From Aciduricibacillus chroicocephali (GTDB lineage Bacteria > Bacillota > Bacilli > Bacillales > Amphibacillaceae), in contig NZ_CP129113.1 of assembly GCF_030762805.1 (NCBI RefSeq), positions 696,001-760,000 on the forward strand: a stretch of 64,000 bases of DNA. Reading direction: 5' to 3'. Shown one piece after another: positions 45,671 to 56,041 of this stretch. The first letter of the stretch is position 1. Every line of letters starts with the position of its first letter. The translations under genes and the position numbers were made by a program. The notes beneath the pieces were generated by a model that saw only the letters and a list, made by a program, of their open reading frames with translations, was not told where the DNA came from and ran no database searches.

Positions 45671-46657
45671 ATGGCAGAATTGAAAGGGATTCATCATGTA
45701 ACAGCGATTACAAGCAGTGCTGAGAAAATCTATGACTTCTTTACAAATGTACTTGGCTTGCGCCTCGTAAAGAAAACAGTCAATCAAGATGATATCCAAA
45801 CGTACCATTTGTTTTTCGCAGATGATGTCGGCAGTGCTGGAACAGATATGACGTTCTTCGATTTTCCAGGGATACCGAAAGGGGTTCATGGGGCGAATGA
45901 GATTGCGAAAACATCGTTCCGTGTGCCAAGTGATGCGGCTCTTGATTATTGGGTGAAGCGTTTTGACCGTCTTGAAGTACAACACGAGGGAATTAAGGAA
46001 CAGTTCGGCAAAAGAACGCTTTCCTTCGTTGACTTCGATGATCAGCGATATCAGCTCATTTCTGATGAGAACAATGAAGGTGTCCCATCAGGTACACCTT
46101 GGCAAAATGGTCCGATTCCGCATGAGTTTGCGGTGACAGGTCTTGGTCCGATTTTCATTAGAGTTGAAGATGTAGATTATTTCAAGCAAGTGCTGGAAAA
46201 AGTTTTCCTCTTCCGTGAAATCAATTTTGAAAACGGCCGGTACTTGTTCGAAATGGGAGAAGGCGGCAATGGAGCGCAAGTAATCGTCGAGGAAGGTAAG
46301 GGCCTTGTTCATGCTCGACAAGGTTATGGTACGGTCCACCATGCGGCGTTCCGAGTTGCGGACAAAGCAGAGCTGGAAGAATGGATTGAGCGGTTCCGTG
46401 CATTCAGATTGCCGAATTCCGGCTTTGTGGAAAGATATTTCTTCGGTTCGCTTTATGCACGTGTCGCTTCGGGTATCCTATTTGAGATTGCAACAGACGG
46501 ACCTGGTTTCATGGGCGACGAGCCTTATGAAACACTTGGTGAAAAACTTTCACTGCCTCCATTCCTCGAGCCTAAGCGTGAAGAGATTGAAAAACTTGTT
46601 CGTCCGATAGATACGACGCGCAGTACGAAGCAAATTGACAAGGAATACGAAGACTAA
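45671..46657 (+). CDS. mhqO: Ring-cleaving dioxygenase (MhqO/MhqA type), two VOC domains
   Basis: A 328-residue glyoxalase/extradiol-dioxygenase-like protein. Starts MAELKGIHHVTAITS with the first metal His, then DMTFFDFPGIPKG; the second module has YGTVHHAAFRVAD and SGILFEIATDGPGF with the last His/Glu. Members cleave hydroquinone- or catechol-type rings. AAGGAGG RBS. It is followed 16 bases later by an esterase and then a quinone reductase, forming a detoxification operon. Confidence 0.87.
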   Translation: MAELKGIHHVTAITSSAEKIYDFFTNVLGLRLVKKTVNQDDIQTYHLFFADDVGSAGTDMTFFDFPGIPKGVHGANEIAKTSFRVPSDAALDYWVKRFDRLEVQHEGIKEQFGKRTLSFVDFDDQRYQLISDENNEGVPSGTPWQNGPIPHEFAVTGLGPIFIRVEDVDYFKQVLEKVFLFREINFENGRYLFEMGEGGNGAQVIVEEGKGLVHARQGYGTVHHAAFRVADKAELEEWIERFRAFRLPNSGFVERYFFGSLYARVASGILFEIATDGPGFMGDEPYETLGEKLSLPPFLEPKREEIEKLVRPIDTTRSTKQIDKEYED

Positions 46658-46672
46658 GTGGAGGGAACAGTG

Positions 46673-47281
46673 ATGAAGCATCTCTTTCAAAAAGGTGGAA
46701 ATCCAGATAATCCGACACTTCTATTGCTTCACGGTACTGGGGGCACTGAACAGGACTTGCTGCCGCTGGCTCGCATAATTGATGATAGTGCGAATGTGCT
46801 CAGTGTGCGGGGAAATGTGTTGGAGAATGGAATGCCGCGTTTCTTCCGGCGACTTGCCGAAGGTGTGTTTGATGAAAAAGATCTTGTCGAGCGCACCGCG
46901 GAATTGAACAAATTCCTCGATGAGGCGGCAGAGCAGTATGAGTTCAATCGGAAGCGTATCATTGCTGTCGGTTACTCAAATGGTGCGAACATCGCGGCAA
47001 GCCTCCTCTTCCATCATGAAGATTCGCTTCTCGGTGCGAGCCTGCATCATCCGATGGTGCCGAGAAGGGGCATCGTGCTTCCGGATCTTTCGAATCGTCA
47101 TGTGTTCATTGCGGCAGGGTTGAATGATCCGCTTTGCTCACCGGAAGAGTCGGAGGAACTGAATACAATGCTTGTACAGGCGGGAGCCGATGTGACACTT
47201 CATTGGGAAAACAGAGGACATCAGTTATCAGGTGCAGAAGTTGATGCTGCACGAGTATGGTATGGCGCCCTGTACAAATAA
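46673..47281 (+). CDS. mhqD: Carboxylesterase/hydrolase (MhqD type)
   Basis: A 202-residue alpha/beta hydrolase. LLLHGTGGTEQDLLPLA forms the oxyanion region, VGYSNGANIAASLL carries the nucleophile Ser, and DPLCSPEESEE and NRGHQLSGAEVD supply the Asp and His. B. subtilis MhqD is a member of this phospholipase/carboxylesterase group. ATG 46673 lies behind GGAGGG. Likely acts on the ring-cleavage product or on ester conjugates of quinones. Confidence 0.87.
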   Translation: MKHLFQKGGNPDNPTLLLLHGTGGTEQDLLPLARIIDDSANVLSVRGNVLENGMPRFFRRLAEGVFDEKDLVERTAELNKFLDEAAEQYEFNRKRIIAVGYSNGANIAASLLFHHEDSLLGASLHHPMVPRRGIVLPDLSNRHVFIAAGLNDPLCSPEESEELNTMLVQAGADVTLHWENRGHQLSGAEVDAARVWYGALYK

Positions 47282-47312
47282 ATAGGCGCTGAAGCATAGA
47301 GGGGGAAACAAC

Positions 47313-47975
47313 ATGGGATTCATGGATAGATTTTTCAAAAAGGAAAAGGAGATGGAACAGATGGAAAACGTAAAATTGGCAGTTGTATTTTATAGCATGG
47401 GTGGAACAAACTATCAGATGGCTCAGTGGGCTGCAGAAGCTGGTAAAGCTGCAGGTGCAGAAGTTAAATTGCTTAAAGTTGAAGAGTTGGCACCGCAATC
47501 TACAGTTGAAAGCAATCCTGGCTGGGCTGCGACTGCTAATGTAACGAAGGATGTACCAGTTGCAACTTCAGAAGATATGACATGGGCAGACGCAATCATC
47601 TTCAGCACACCGACTCGTTTCGGTAATGTTGCATCACAAATGAAACAATTCCTCGACAGACAAGGCGGTATCTGGGCAACTGGTGGTACTGTAAACAAGG
47701 TCGTCAGCGCGATGACTTCTGCACAAAATCCACACGGTGGTCAGGAAGCGACGTTGCTTTCCTTGTACACTTCAATGATGCACTGGGGCGCAATCATAGC
47801 AGCACCTGGTTACACAGACCCGGTAGTGTTTGGAGCAGGCGGTAATCCGTACGGTACTAGTGTAACAGTCGATCAGGAAGGTAAGATGGTCGAAGACGTA
47901 CGCGGCGCTGTAGAACATCAGGCAAAACGTACAGTGCAAGTAGCTGAATGGGTAAAACGCGGAACAGCTGAATAA
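47313..47975 (+). CDS. wrbA: NAD(P)H:quinone oxidoreductase, WrbA type
   Basis: A 220-residue flavodoxin-like protein: VVFYSMGGTNYQMAQWA phosphate-binding loop, FSTPTRFGNVASQMKQFLD and the SAQNPHGGQEATLLSLYTSMMHWGAII region typical of WrbA (type IV quinone oxidoreductase), which reduces quinones by two electrons with FMN. It has a 16-residue basic N-terminal extension (MGFMDRFFKKEKEMEQ) absent from most WrbA; a second RBS (AAGGAG) inside it could start translation at 47352 or 47361. It ends the mhq operon. Confidence 0.87.
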   Translation: MGFMDRFFKKEKEMEQMENVKLAVVFYSMGGTNYQMAQWAAEAGKAAGAEVKLLKVEELAPQSTVESNPGWAATANVTKDVPVATSEDMTWADAIIFSTPTRFGNVASQMKQFLDRQGGIWATGGTVNKVVSAMTSAQNPHGGQEATLLSLYTSMMHWGAIIAAPGYTDPVVFGAGGNPYGTSVTVDQEGKMVEDVRGAVEHQAKRTVQVAEWVKRGTAE

Positions 47976-47983
47976 TAATAGAG

Positions 47984-48024
47984 AAAAAGGAGTCAACCAG
48001 ATAACCCGGTTGACTCCTTTTTTT
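47984..48024. terminator. Bidirectional terminator between wrbA and AI-2E genes
   Basis: AAAAAGGAGTCAACC/GGTTGACTCCTTTTTTT stem. Confidence 0.88.
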
Positions 48025-48028
48025 GCGA

Positions 48029-49108
48029 TTACAAATCTTTCATAGCAGTTTCTTTAATCTCTCTACGCATTCCATACACATTGCTGACGATGGCTTTCCC
48101 AACCGCATAGGCTGGAATAGCAAGCAGAATTCCGAGGAATCCGGCGATATTGCCAGCTGCCAGGATGAGCGTAATGACAGTGAGCGGATGGATATCAAGT
48201 GTCTTACCCATAACATTCGGTGTGATGAAGTTACTGTCAGTTTGCTGGGCAACAAGGGTGACGACACTGACCCAAATTGCAAGCTTTGGATCTTGCAAGA
48301 AGCCGATAATCAACGCCGGTGTGAACGCAATCCACGGACCGATGAACGGAATGACGTTCATGAAGAAGGCGAAGATTACAAGCAATAGTGCATATTCCAG
48401 CCCAATTATCAGATAACCGATATACATAATGACAGCGAGTAGGAAGCTGATCAACAGCTGGCCTTGTATGTATGAACGGAGCACGACATTAATATCACTT
48501 AAAGTCTTGCCGAGCCAGATTTTCTTCTTTCCATTGAAAAACTTCAAGATGAAAGGTGCGAACTTCTCATGGTCTTTCAACAGGAAGATGAAGAAGAATG
48601 GCACAAGGATAAGCGTAAATGTCGTCTGAACGACAGATTGGAAAAACTGGATAAGCAATTTTCCGAAAAGGACAGCGATTGATTCTACGGAATGGATTGC
48701 CTTGTCAATCATCTCGTCCAATTGCTGAGGCATGGCATCCCGATGTTGCAATATGTAGTCAATCGAGGACTTCACTTCACTTGCAATATACGGTGAGTTT
48801 TTAACAAGTGCATCGACCTGTTTCATAACTGGTGGTCCGACGATGGCAACGAATAGCCAGATGAGCGCTGCGAGACAGAGCAAGATTGTCAAAATGCTTC
48901 CCCATCGTGGGAACTTCCGCTTTTCAAGGAAACGTTGCAAAGGTTCTGTGATGTAGAAGAGAACAACACCGAGCAGAAGCGGGACTAGGATTGTTTTTGC
49001 GATAATCACGAAAGGGACAAAGACCCAGCTGATTTCTACGAATAATTTTATAATCAGTAAAGCGAGTAGGATTCCGACACCAGCCTGGAACCATAATTTT
49101 CTCGTCAA
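48029..49108 (-). CDS. AI-2E family transporter (PerM/YubA-like)
   Basis: A 359-residue membrane protein with about eight helices and the family motif FIGPWIAFTPALIIGFLQDP, followed by DSNFITPNVMGKTLDIHPLTVI. Members include autoinducer-2 and Na+/H+ or glycerol-linked exporters; the substrate here is unknown. TTG at 49108 (MTRKLWFQ) is preferred since AAGGAG lies 8 bases upstream; a GTG three codons before overlaps it. Confidence 0.85.
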   Translation of the reverse strand: MTRKLWFQAGVGILLALLIIKLFVEISWVFVPFVIIAKTILVPLLLGVVLFYITEPLQRFLEKRKFPRWGSILTILLCLAALIWLFVAIVGPPVMKQVDALVKNSPYIASEVKSSIDYILQHRDAMPQQLDEMIDKAIHSVESIAVLFGKLLIQFFQSVVQTTFTLILVPFFFIFLLKDHEKFAPFILKFFNGKKKIWLGKTLSDINVVLRSYIQGQLLISFLLAVIMYIGYLIIGLEYALLLVIFAFFMNVIPFIGPWIAFTPALIIGFLQDPKLAIWVSVVTLVAQQTDSNFITPNVMGKTLDIHPLTVITLILAAGNIAGFLGILLAIPAYAVGKAIVSNVYGMRREIKETAMKDL

Positions 49109-49283
49109 ATATTCCACTCCTTAAAATTTGAAGTCATTATGTAATAAATATACAGTATCTTGCTTGCTTAGTCGAAGGTGTTTTAAATACATTTTTTTCA
49201 TTTATTAAGCGACATAGCTTACATGTTGAGAGAATAGATAGTCCTCTTAAACATTTGGAAAATAATTTTCTTGTCAGAGCTAT

Positions 49284-49310
49284 TAAGTTTATAGTCCTGT
49301 AGACCGATAA
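49284..49310 (+). promoter_or_regulatory. Candidate sigma-D promoter of the chemotaxis receptor
   Basis: TAAG, 15 bases, ACCGATAA. One mismatch in each box against TAAA-N15-GCCGATAT; 70 bases before the receptor start. Confidence 0.6.
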
Positions 49311-49382
49311 AAGGAAAGGTATTAGTCATAATATTTCATTACAGCACTAATTATACTATTCTAACTGACAGGAGATAAGCAG

Positions 49383-51074
49383 ATGCGGACTATTATTCAA
49401 TTTAAAAGCTTGAGAGCAAAGATTCTTACGGGATTCTTTGTAGTCGTTTTATTAGTTTTTCTAATGAGTATGCTTACTCACATGGGCTTCAAGGATGTGA
49501 ATGAAAAAACAGGTGAGATTGTGGACAAGCAGCTGAAGTTGCTAACGCTCAATCAAGAAATGGTCTACACCTTGACCGAAACAAAAGCACTCATTCGGGG
49601 TTATGCACTTTATCATGATGATGATTCGCGAGCAAGACTGGATGAAATCCTTAAGAAAAATAAGGAATTGGATGACAAGATGGAGGAGATCGCCATCTCC
49701 GATAAAGCTTTTGATCTACTTGATAAGAAGCGAGGGTGGGAAGGGCTTATCGAAAAGGCCGCCCAGCAATTGGATAACAATAAAAAGAAGGAAGCTTTGC
49801 AAACACTTGAAGTGGCCCGTCCAATTTCAAATGAAATTCGTGATGGTTTCAATGATTTGACAGAAGAGAAGCGCCAGAACATGGATAAGGGCGGAAAAGA
49901 AGTAGTCTTTATAGGCAAAGCGATAGATATTTTTATTATGTGTATTGGTGGTTTGACACTATTAATTAGCATCGCTATCGCATTAATAACTGCAAGATCG
50001 ATTGTTAAACCGATTAACTCTGTTATGGAACGGATGAATATACTGGCAGATGGAGATTTATCAAATGATCCGCTTGTTGTAACAACGAAGGATGAAACAG
50101 CCGAGCTCGTCAATGCAACAAATACAATGAGTGCAAATAATCGTGAATTGCTGGCGAGAATCAAAGATATTTCTGAAATCGTATCGGCACAGAGCGAAGA
50201 GCTGACTCAAGCGGCGAGTGAAGTGACATCTGGTACTGATCAGGTAGCGACGACAATGATCGAACTGGCGACCGGAGCAGAGACGCAAGCGAATACATCG
50301 AGTGAGCTATCATCCGTCATGGGGACTTTCACGGAGAAAATAGATGCCGCAAATGAACAGGGCAGTCAAATTGAGCATAATTCAAGCAATGTACTAAGCA
50401 TGACTAACGAGGGCGGTCAGCTGATGAATCAGTCCAGTCAGCAAATGTCCAAAATACATAGTATCGTTAAAGATTCCGTTGAGAAAGTGGAAAACCTGGA
50501 CAAGCAGTCACAGGAAATCTCGAATCTCGTATCTGTCATTAATGATATTGCGGACCAGACGAATTTGCTTGCTCTCAATGCTGCAATTGAAGCGGCACGT
50601 GCGGGCGAACAGGGGAAAGGCTTTGCGGTTGTAGCGGATGAGGTTAAGAAGCTGGCTGAACAGGTCGCTTCTTCTGTAAATGACATAACAAGTATTGTTA
50701 CGAATATCCAATCTGATTCTGATCTAGTTGCTGCTTCTTTAAAGGCTGTCTATGAAGAGGTTGAAAAAGGAACTGAACAGATTGAAACGACAGAAAAGAC
50801 TTTTAATAAAATTAGCAAAGCAGTTACAGACATGGCAGCGAATATCGAAAGTGTATCCGCGCATTTGAATGGAATTGCTGCAAGTAGTCAGGAAATGAGC
50901 GGGTCCATTGAGGAAATTGCGGCCGTTGCTGAACAATCGGCAGCAGGTATTGAGCAGACTGCGGCTTCTGCAGAACAAGCAAATGGATCAATGGAAGAAG
51001 TTGCAAGAAGTTCTGATGAGCTGGCGAAATTAGCTGAAGAGCTAAGTGGAATGGTAGGGAAATTCAAATTATAG
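49383..51074 (+). CDS. Methyl-accepting chemotaxis protein
   Basis: A 563-residue receptor: TM1 (about residues 13-35), a small four-helix extracellular domain, TM2 (about 178-202), a HAMP domain ([17 protein letters not shown]) and the signalling domain with the hairpin tip [40 protein letters not shown], the CheA/CheW-binding site. Gln/Glu-rich helices on both sides hold methylation sites. The ligand domain ([21 protein letters not shown]) is of the 4HB type with unknown ligand. Own terminator. Confidence 0.92.
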   Translation: MRTIIQFKSLRAKILTGFFVVVLLVFLMSMLTHMGFKDVNEKTGEIVDKQLKLLTLNQEMVYTLTETKALIRGYALYHDDDSRARLDEILKKNKELDDKMEEIAISDKAFDLLDKKRGWEGLIEKAAQQLDNNKKKEALQTLEVARPISNEIRDGFNDLTEEKRQNMDKGGKEVVFIGKAIDIFIMCIGGLTLLISIAIALITARSIVKPINSVMERMNILADGDLSNDPLVVTTKDETAELVNATNTMSANNRELLARIKDISEIVSAQSEELTQAASEVTSGTDQVATTMIELATGAETQANTSSELSSVMGTFTEKIDAANEQGSQIEHNSSNVLSMTNEGGQLMNQSSQQMSKIHSIVKDSVEKVENLDKQSQEISNLVSVINDIADQTNLLALNAAIEAARAGEQGKGFAVVADEVKKLAEQVASSVNDITSIVTNIQSDSDLVAASLKAVYEEVEKGTEQIETTEKTFNKISKAVTDMAANIESVSAHLNGIAASSQEMSGSIEEIAAVAEQSAAGIEQTAASAEQANGSMEEVARSSDELAKLAEELSGMVGKFKL

Positions 51075-51079
51075 AAAAG

Positions 51080-51111
51080 ATGCGCAGGTGCAAAGGGCCT
51101 GCGCATTTTTT
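51080..51111 (+). terminator. Terminator of the chemotaxis receptor gene
   Basis: ATGCGCAGG/CCTGCGCAT stem, TTTTTT tail. Confidence 0.8.
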
Positions 51112-51335
51112 ATGCTCTGTTCTGCACAGTGGGGACATCACCAATCGAATAAAAATTAAGTGTTAAAGATTTTAATGGTAAAATAAACATAATAGTTAAA
51201 TAATTGTTACGATGGAAAATTGTAGTGAATGACATAGTTATAACATGAGCTCTCTGATCATTGCTTTCTCCATCTAGATTAAGAGAATACAAGCTTTTGA
51301 ATAATCAGTTCCATATTAAAGGGGGAGTCAAGTCA

Positions 51336-51575
51336 ATGAGAAAGTATGTTTACTTCACAATTACTTTTATTGCAGTATTTATCGCTTTGCAATTCCTCAC
51401 GGGTGTTGCTTTGATGGCGTTGTACAAACCGGATCTTTCATATTCCTATATCGGATCTTCGTCTGGGATTATTCAGCAGCCAGATATGTTCCCGGCTTTA
51501 GTTACAGCGATACTCGCTCTCGTAATTACTTTTGGAGCGGCGAAAATTTTCAGTAAATATCGTACTACTGCATAA
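51336..51575 (+). CDS. Small membrane protein of unknown function
   Basis: A 79-residue protein with two hydrophobic helices (VYFTITFIAVFIALQFLTGVA and FPALVTAILALVITFGAA) and a short outside loop. AAAGGGGGAG RBS at ATG 51336. It looks like the generic DUF-type small membrane proteins of bacilli; not recognised. Confidence 0.65.
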   Translation: MRKYVYFTITFIAVFIALQFLTGVALMALYKPDLSYSYIGSSSGIIQQPDMFPALVTAILALVITFGAAKIFSKYRTTA

Positions 51576-51600
51576 ATTTAGATTTGAATATGATTAAGGA

Positions 51601-51640
51601 ATACAATCCCCGTTGCTGATGCAGCGGGGATTGTTTGTAT
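51601..51640 (+). terminator. Terminator
   Basis: ACAATCCCCGTTGC/GCAGCGGGGATTGT stem followed by T-rich sequence. Confidence 0.8.
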
Positions 51641-51772
51641 GCGATAAAACAGATTTGATTGCCTTATTTCTATTCGAATACGAGGCTACTTGCATTTCTT
51701 CCAATCCTGACCAGTTTCGGCATTCAGTAAAACCGGGAATGCTTCTTTGAGAAGTTAAAGGAGGAGATATCG

Positions 51773-52759
51773 GTGAACGGACTCGGCGGATTGAACAAGT
51801 CTCCAAATGGAGTTGTAATTGGGTTAGCGCAACTTGCACTGCCAGTGACGAAGACAAAAGAAGATTTGACAAAGCAGACTGTGAAGGTCTGTGAGATGAT
51901 GGGCAAAGCAAAACGATTCGCCGCGCCAATCGATCTTGTCGTTTTCCCTGAATATATGCTACATGGTCTTTCAATGGATACGAGAAAAGAAATTATGTGT
52001 GATGTCGATGGGCCGGAAGTAGAGCGGTTGCGTCAAGCTTGCGTCGAAAATGATTTATGGGGCTGTTTCTCCATCATGGAATACAATCCGGACGGGAACC
52101 CATACAATACGGGCCTGATCATTGATAATAAAGGAGAGATGCGTCTCAATTATCGCAAGCTCCATCCTTGGATTCCAGTAGAGCCATGGGAACCTGGGGA
52201 CAAGGGACTGCCAGTTTGTGAAGGACCGAATGGCAGTACACTCGGTCTTGCAATTTGTCATGACGGCATGTTCCCTGAAGTGAGCAGAGAACTTGCGTAT
52301 AAAGGAGCGGACATTATTCTCCGTACAGCCGGCTATACGCCGCCGATTCGCCATTCGTGGAGAATTACGAACCAGACGAATGCTTTCTGCAATCTTGCTT
52401 ACACTGCATCAGTTGCTATGTGTGGCAGTGACGGTACGAATGATTCCATGGGTGAAGCAATGATTGTCAATTTCGAGGGTGTGCCGACTGTGGAAGGGAG
52501 CGACCGGGCAGACGAAATCATTACAGGTGAAGTTAGACCCGACCTTGTAAGGGAAGCACGGATTAACTGGGCTGTAGAAAATAATATCTATCAGCTTGGC
52601 CATAGAGGCTATGTCGCTGTGAAAGGCGGAGTAACAGATGCTCCTTATACGTATATGAAAGATTTGCAGGATGGGACGTACCATCTGCCTTGGGAAGATG
52701 AGATTGTCCATAAAGACGGACAGGCCTATGGCTTCCCGCAACCGAGAGAAAAAGAATGA
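51773..52759 (+). CDS. amiF: Formamidase
   Basis: A 328-residue nitrilase-superfamily enzyme hydrolysing formamide to formate and ammonia. Catalytic triad seen: Glu60 (FPEYML), Lys129 (YRKLHPW) and Cys162 (ICHDGM). The chain matches Helicobacter AmiF along its length from memory (NPYNTGLIIDNKGEM, ENNIYQLGHRGYVA, KDLQDGTYHLPWEDE). GTG 51773 follows AAAGGAGGAG. Such enzymes supply nitrogen; the amino-acid importer downstream could share that role. Confidence 0.9.
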   Translation: MNGLGGLNKSPNGVVIGLAQLALPVTKTKEDLTKQTVKVCEMMGKAKRFAAPIDLVVFPEYMLHGLSMDTRKEIMCDVDGPEVERLRQACVENDLWGCFSIMEYNPDGNPYNTGLIIDNKGEMRLNYRKLHPWIPVEPWEPGDKGLPVCEGPNGSTLGLAICHDGMFPEVSRELAYKGADIILRTAGYTPPIRHSWRITNQTNAFCNLAYTASVAMCGSDGTNDSMGEAMIVNFEGVPTVEGSDRADEIITGEVRPDLVREARINWAVENNIYQLGHRGYVAVKGGVTDAPYTYMKDLQDGTYHLPWEDEIVHKDGQAYGFPQPREKE

Positions 52760-52945
52760 TAACGTTTTGCGCACCAGATCGAAAAGGATCTGGTGCTTGT
52801 CGTGTGAACAGACGACTAAAATTTCATTTCAGTAATAGAAAATATGACCTTATTTTCACTCAAGACAAATATGTACGGGAAGTGTGAATATTGTGTTAAA
52901 ATTATAAAAAATAATTCCAATAAAATTACTTGGAGGTTCAGAACT

Positions 52946-53761
52946 ATGAAGAAATTACTATCGATTTTGTCTCTATTAATTGTTTCTGCAATCGTGCTTT
53001 CTGCATGCGGAAATAAAGATGAAAGTAAAGGAAACCAAAGCTCTAAAAAGGAAGATGAATTATATAACAAGGTGAAAAAAGAAGGTATCTTGAAAATTGG
53101 TACAGAAGGCACGTATGCACCGTTTACTTTTCATGACAAGTCTGGTAATTTGACTGGCTTCGATGTTGAAATTGCTGAAGAAGTGGCGAAACGCCTTGGG
53201 GTCAAGCCGAAATTCATGGAAACACAATGGGATGGAATGTTTGCTGGGCTTGATGCTAAGCGCTTCGATATGGTTGCTAATGAAGTAACAATTGATAAAG
53301 ACCGTGAAAAGAAATACGATTTCTCTGATCCGTACATCCAATCCGGTAGAGTTCTGATCGTCAATAAAGAAAACAAGGATATTAAGAAATTTGAAGATCT
53401 TAAAGGCAAGAAATCTGCTGAAACACTTGGAAGTGACCATTTCAAGATTGCAAAATCTTATGGTTCAGACGTTCAGAGTGTAGAAGGATTTGCGCAGGCT
53501 GCTGAGCTTGTTAACCAGAAGCGCGTAGCTGCCGCAGTAAATGATAAAATTTCATTCTTGGAATATACAAAGAAGCACCCTAACGCATCTTTGAAAGTTG
53601 TTGCTGAAGCAGATAATCCTGCGAAAATGGGTTTGCAGTTCAGAAAAGGCAATGACAAACTAGTGGAAGAAGTAAATAAAGCGTTAAAAGATATGCACAA
53701 AGACGGCACTTATAAGAAAATCTCCAACAAGTGGTTTGGCGAAGATGTTTCTCCTAAATAG
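52946..53761 (+). CDS. Amino-acid ABC transporter substrate-binding lipoprotein
   Basis: A 271-residue solute-binding protein. Lipoprotein signal peptide with lipobox LSAC, then [37 protein letters not shown], the usual family-3 motif, and [16 protein letters not shown]. Polar amino acid (possibly cystine, TcyA-like) binding is expected. ATG 52946 has TTGGAGG upstream; the longer frame would ruin the signal peptide. First gene of a three-gene importer operon. Confidence 0.9.
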   Translation: MKKLLSILSLLIVSAIVLSACGNKDESKGNQSSKKEDELYNKVKKEGILKIGTEGTYAPFTFHDKSGNLTGFDVEIAEEVAKRLGVKPKFMETQWDGMFAGLDAKRFDMVANEVTIDKDREKKYDFSDPYIQSGRVLIVNKENKDIKKFEDLKGKKSAETLGSDHFKIAKSYGSDVQSVEGFAQAAELVNQKRVAAAVNDKISFLEYTKKHPNASLKVVAEADNPAKMGLQFRKGNDKLVEEVNKALKDMHKDGTYKKISNKWFGEDVSPK

Positions 53762-54449
53762 TATCATTGCAGATCCCGGGCGATTGGATGATCTCTTATC
53801 CATCGCCGGGAGTTCTCTTTGGCCAATGATGAAGGGAGCTATTACATATACGATTCCACTAAGTTTGATTTCATTTGTTATCGGGCTCGTACTTGCTGTT
53901 TTTACAGCCTTGGCAAGATTGTCTTCTATTAAAATATTAAATATAATTGCTCGGATCTATGTGTCTGTTATTCGTGGTACGCCGCTCCTTGTCCAGCTGT
54001 TTATCATTTTCTATGGTCTGCCGAATCTCGGACTGACGATTAGTCCTGTTCCGTCTGCAATTATTGGATTTTCGTTAAGTGTAGGTGCCTACGCTTCAGA
54101 AATCATTCGTGCTGCGATTATTTCAATTCCGAAAGGGCAATGGGAAGCCGGATATTCAATTGGCATGAACTATGGACAAACATTGAGACGTATCATTTTG
54201 CCACAGGCAGCGCGGGTATCTGTGCCACCTCTATCAAATTCGTTCATTGGACTTGTTAAGGATACATCACTGGCTTCGCTCGTTCTCGTGTCCGAACTGT
54301 TTCGTCAAGCTCAGGAGATTACTGCATCTAATTATGAATTCCTATTGCTTTATACAGAGGCCGCAGCAATCTATTGGGTGATCTGTACAATTCTATCTAT
54401 TGTCCAAGGCAGAGTAGAAGTAAGGCTTGAACGCTATACTGCAAAGTAA
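53745..54449 (+). CDS. Amino-acid ABC transporter permease
   Basis: A 234-residue His/Glu/Gln/Arg/opine-type permease with about five helices and the coupling motif [29 protein letters not shown]. Starts inside the end of the binding-protein gene (17-base overlap), so translation is coupled; the RBS is weak. Resembles TcyB of B. subtilis in general design; substrate assignment to cystine is a guess. Confidence 0.88.
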   Translation: MFLLNSIIADPGRLDDLLSIAGSSLWPMMKGAITYTIPLSLISFVIGLVLAVFTALARLSSIKILNIIARIYVSVIRGTPLLVQLFIIFYGLPNLGLTISPVPSAIIGFSLSVGAYASEIIRAAIISIPKGQWEAGYSIGMNYGQTLRRIILPQAARVSVPPLSNSFIGLVKDTSLASLVLVSELFRQAQEITASNYEFLLLYTEAAAIYWVICTILSIVQGRVEVRLERYTAK

Positions 54450-54477
54450 GCTTCAAAAATTGAAGGAGATTTGATTA

Positions 54478-55215
54478 ATGATCAGTATACGGAATTTGCA
54501 CAAATCCTTTGGGGACTTGGAAGTTCTCAAAGGAATAGATCTGGAAATCGAGCGAGGCAAAGTGATTGTTATGATTGGACCATCAGGATCTGGGAAAACG
54601 ACTTTTCTTCGTTGTTTGAATCTCCTGGAGATACCTTCTGAAGGTGTCATTCAAATTGATAATAAAATGATGGATTTCTCCAATAAGAAGTTAGATAAAA
54701 AATCCATCATTGCCTTTCGAAGCCTTACAGGGATGGTTTTTCAAAATTATAATCTTTTCCCTCATAAAACAGCATTAGAAAATGTAATGGAAGGTCCAGT
54801 GACAGTACAGAAGATTCCTAAGCAAAAGGCCCGTGAGAAAGCTGAAGAATTACTGGCAAAAGTCGGGCTGGCTGATAAAGTCGACTTTTATCCACATCAG
54901 CTCTCCGGAGGACAGCAACAGCGAGTCGGTATTGCAAGGGCAATGGGGATTGAGCCTGAAGTGATGCTGTTTGACGAACCTACATCAGCTCTCGACCCTG
55001 AGCTGGTTGGTGATGTTCTTAAAGTCATGAAGAATCTCGCAAATGAGGGGATGACGATGGTTGTCGTCACTCATGAAATGCGCTTCGCTCAGGAAGTAGC
55101 CGATGAAGTTCTATTTTTTGATCAAGGAACTATTGTGGAACGAGGTACCCCTGAAGCAATTTTCACAAATCCAAGAGAAGAGCGGACAAAACGCTTCCTT
55201 GATAGACTTAGTTAA
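54478..55215 (+). CDS. Amino-acid ABC transporter ATP-binding protein
   Basis: A 245-residue ABC ATPase of the polar amino-acid class: Walker [11 protein letters not shown]-loop [17 protein letters not shown], signature [14 protein letters not shown], Walker [16 protein letters not shown]-loop VVTHEM. TTGAAGGAGA RBS, 28 bases after the permease. Closest family style is TcyC/TcyN and GlnQ. Confidence 0.92.
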   Translation: MISIRNLHKSFGDLEVLKGIDLEIERGKVIVMIGPSGSGKTTFLRCLNLLEIPSEGVIQIDNKMMDFSNKKLDKKSIIAFRSLTGMVFQNYNLFPHKTALENVMEGPVTVQKIPKQKAREKAEELLAKVGLADKVDFYPHQLSGGQQQRVGIARAMGIEPEVMLFDEPTSALDPELVGDVLKVMKNLANEGMTMVVVTHEMRFAQEVADEVLFFDQGTIVERGTPEAIFTNPREERTKRFLDRLS

Positions 55216-55218
55216 TTC

Positions 55219-55266
55219 AAAAAGGATTGTGAGAGAGTTAATATTAACTCTCTCACAATCCTTTTG
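55219..55266 (+). terminator. Terminator of the amino-acid importer operon
   Basis: Perfect stem GGATTGTGAGAGAGTTAA against its complement, ending CTTTTGT. Confidence 0.9.
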
Positions 55267-55283
55267 TATATAAAGCTAAATAT

Positions 55284-55336
55284 GAGAAAACTATGCCCCC
55301 TCTGGCCAATCAGCCAAAGGGGGCATAGTTTTCTCT
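55284..55336 (-). terminator. Terminator of the ECF S component gene
   Basis: GAGAAAACTATGCCCCCT stem pairs with AGGGGGCATAGTTTTCTC; an inner TGGCC/GGCCA-type part adds to it. Confidence 0.9.
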
Positions 55337-55867
55337 TTAGATTCTTCCGATACTCTTTCTCAAGCGTTCAGCTAATGGCACAACGACGATTCCAGCTACG
55401 ACAACTTGAAGGAAGTTGCCTGGTACAGAACCGAGTGGAACAGCCCAGTTGCCATATAGGATCACTTCAGCGAAATAGTATCCAACAATTTTTACAAATA
55501 GTGCAGCGAAAACTGCAAAAGAATAAACAAAAATTCTGTTGCCAGGCATTTTGTCAGCAATCAGTCCGGCAAGATAGCCCATGATTCCTACGATGACAAA
55601 CGTAAATGGTGCCCATGCTGTCCATCCGGATAGAAGGTCGAACAGTGCCATACCGAAGGCTCCTGAAATCATGCCAGCTCTTCTTCCATAGACGAATGCA
55701 GCAACGAATAGAGGGACGTTGCCCAAGTGAATCAACCCACCATTACCCATAATTGGAAGTCTGAACTGAATAAATGCTGTAGCGACAAGTGTCAAAGCGA
55801 TGAACAGCGCATAAATGACGAGTGTTTTCGTCTTGATGGCTGGTTTTGCGGATGTAGTAGAACTCAT
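55337..55867 (-). CDS. ECF transporter S component
   Basis: A 176-residue membrane protein with about six helices. It has the S-component pattern LIHLGNVPLFVAAFVYGRRAGMISGAFGMALFDLLSGW, i.e. a small substrate-binding subunit of an energy-coupling-factor vitamin importer. It needs a shared EcfAT module encoded elsewhere. Substrate (vitamin or precursor) is not readable; no riboswitch was seen upstream. GGAGAGC RBS. Confidence 0.82.
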   Translation of the reverse strand: MSSTTSAKPAIKTKTLVIYALFIALTLVATAFIQFRLPIMGNGGLIHLGNVPLFVAAFVYGRRAGMISGAFGMALFDLLSGWTAWAPFTFVIVGIMGYLAGLIADKMPGNRIFVYSFAVFAALFVKIVGYYFAEVILYGNWAVPLGSVPGNFLQVVVAGIVVVPLAERLRKSIGRI

Positions 55868-56041
55868 ATGATTGCTCTCCTTTCAAATATCGACAATTTA
55901 TTATACTTCGAAAACAATTATTAATAAATAGTATTTTCTCAATATTATCAGGTGAAACATGGAATTTTGGCTTATGTTCGCTTCTGTTTACTGATAGAAT
56001 GAATGAAGATGCAATTATATATAGAGAGAAGCGTTTAATAG

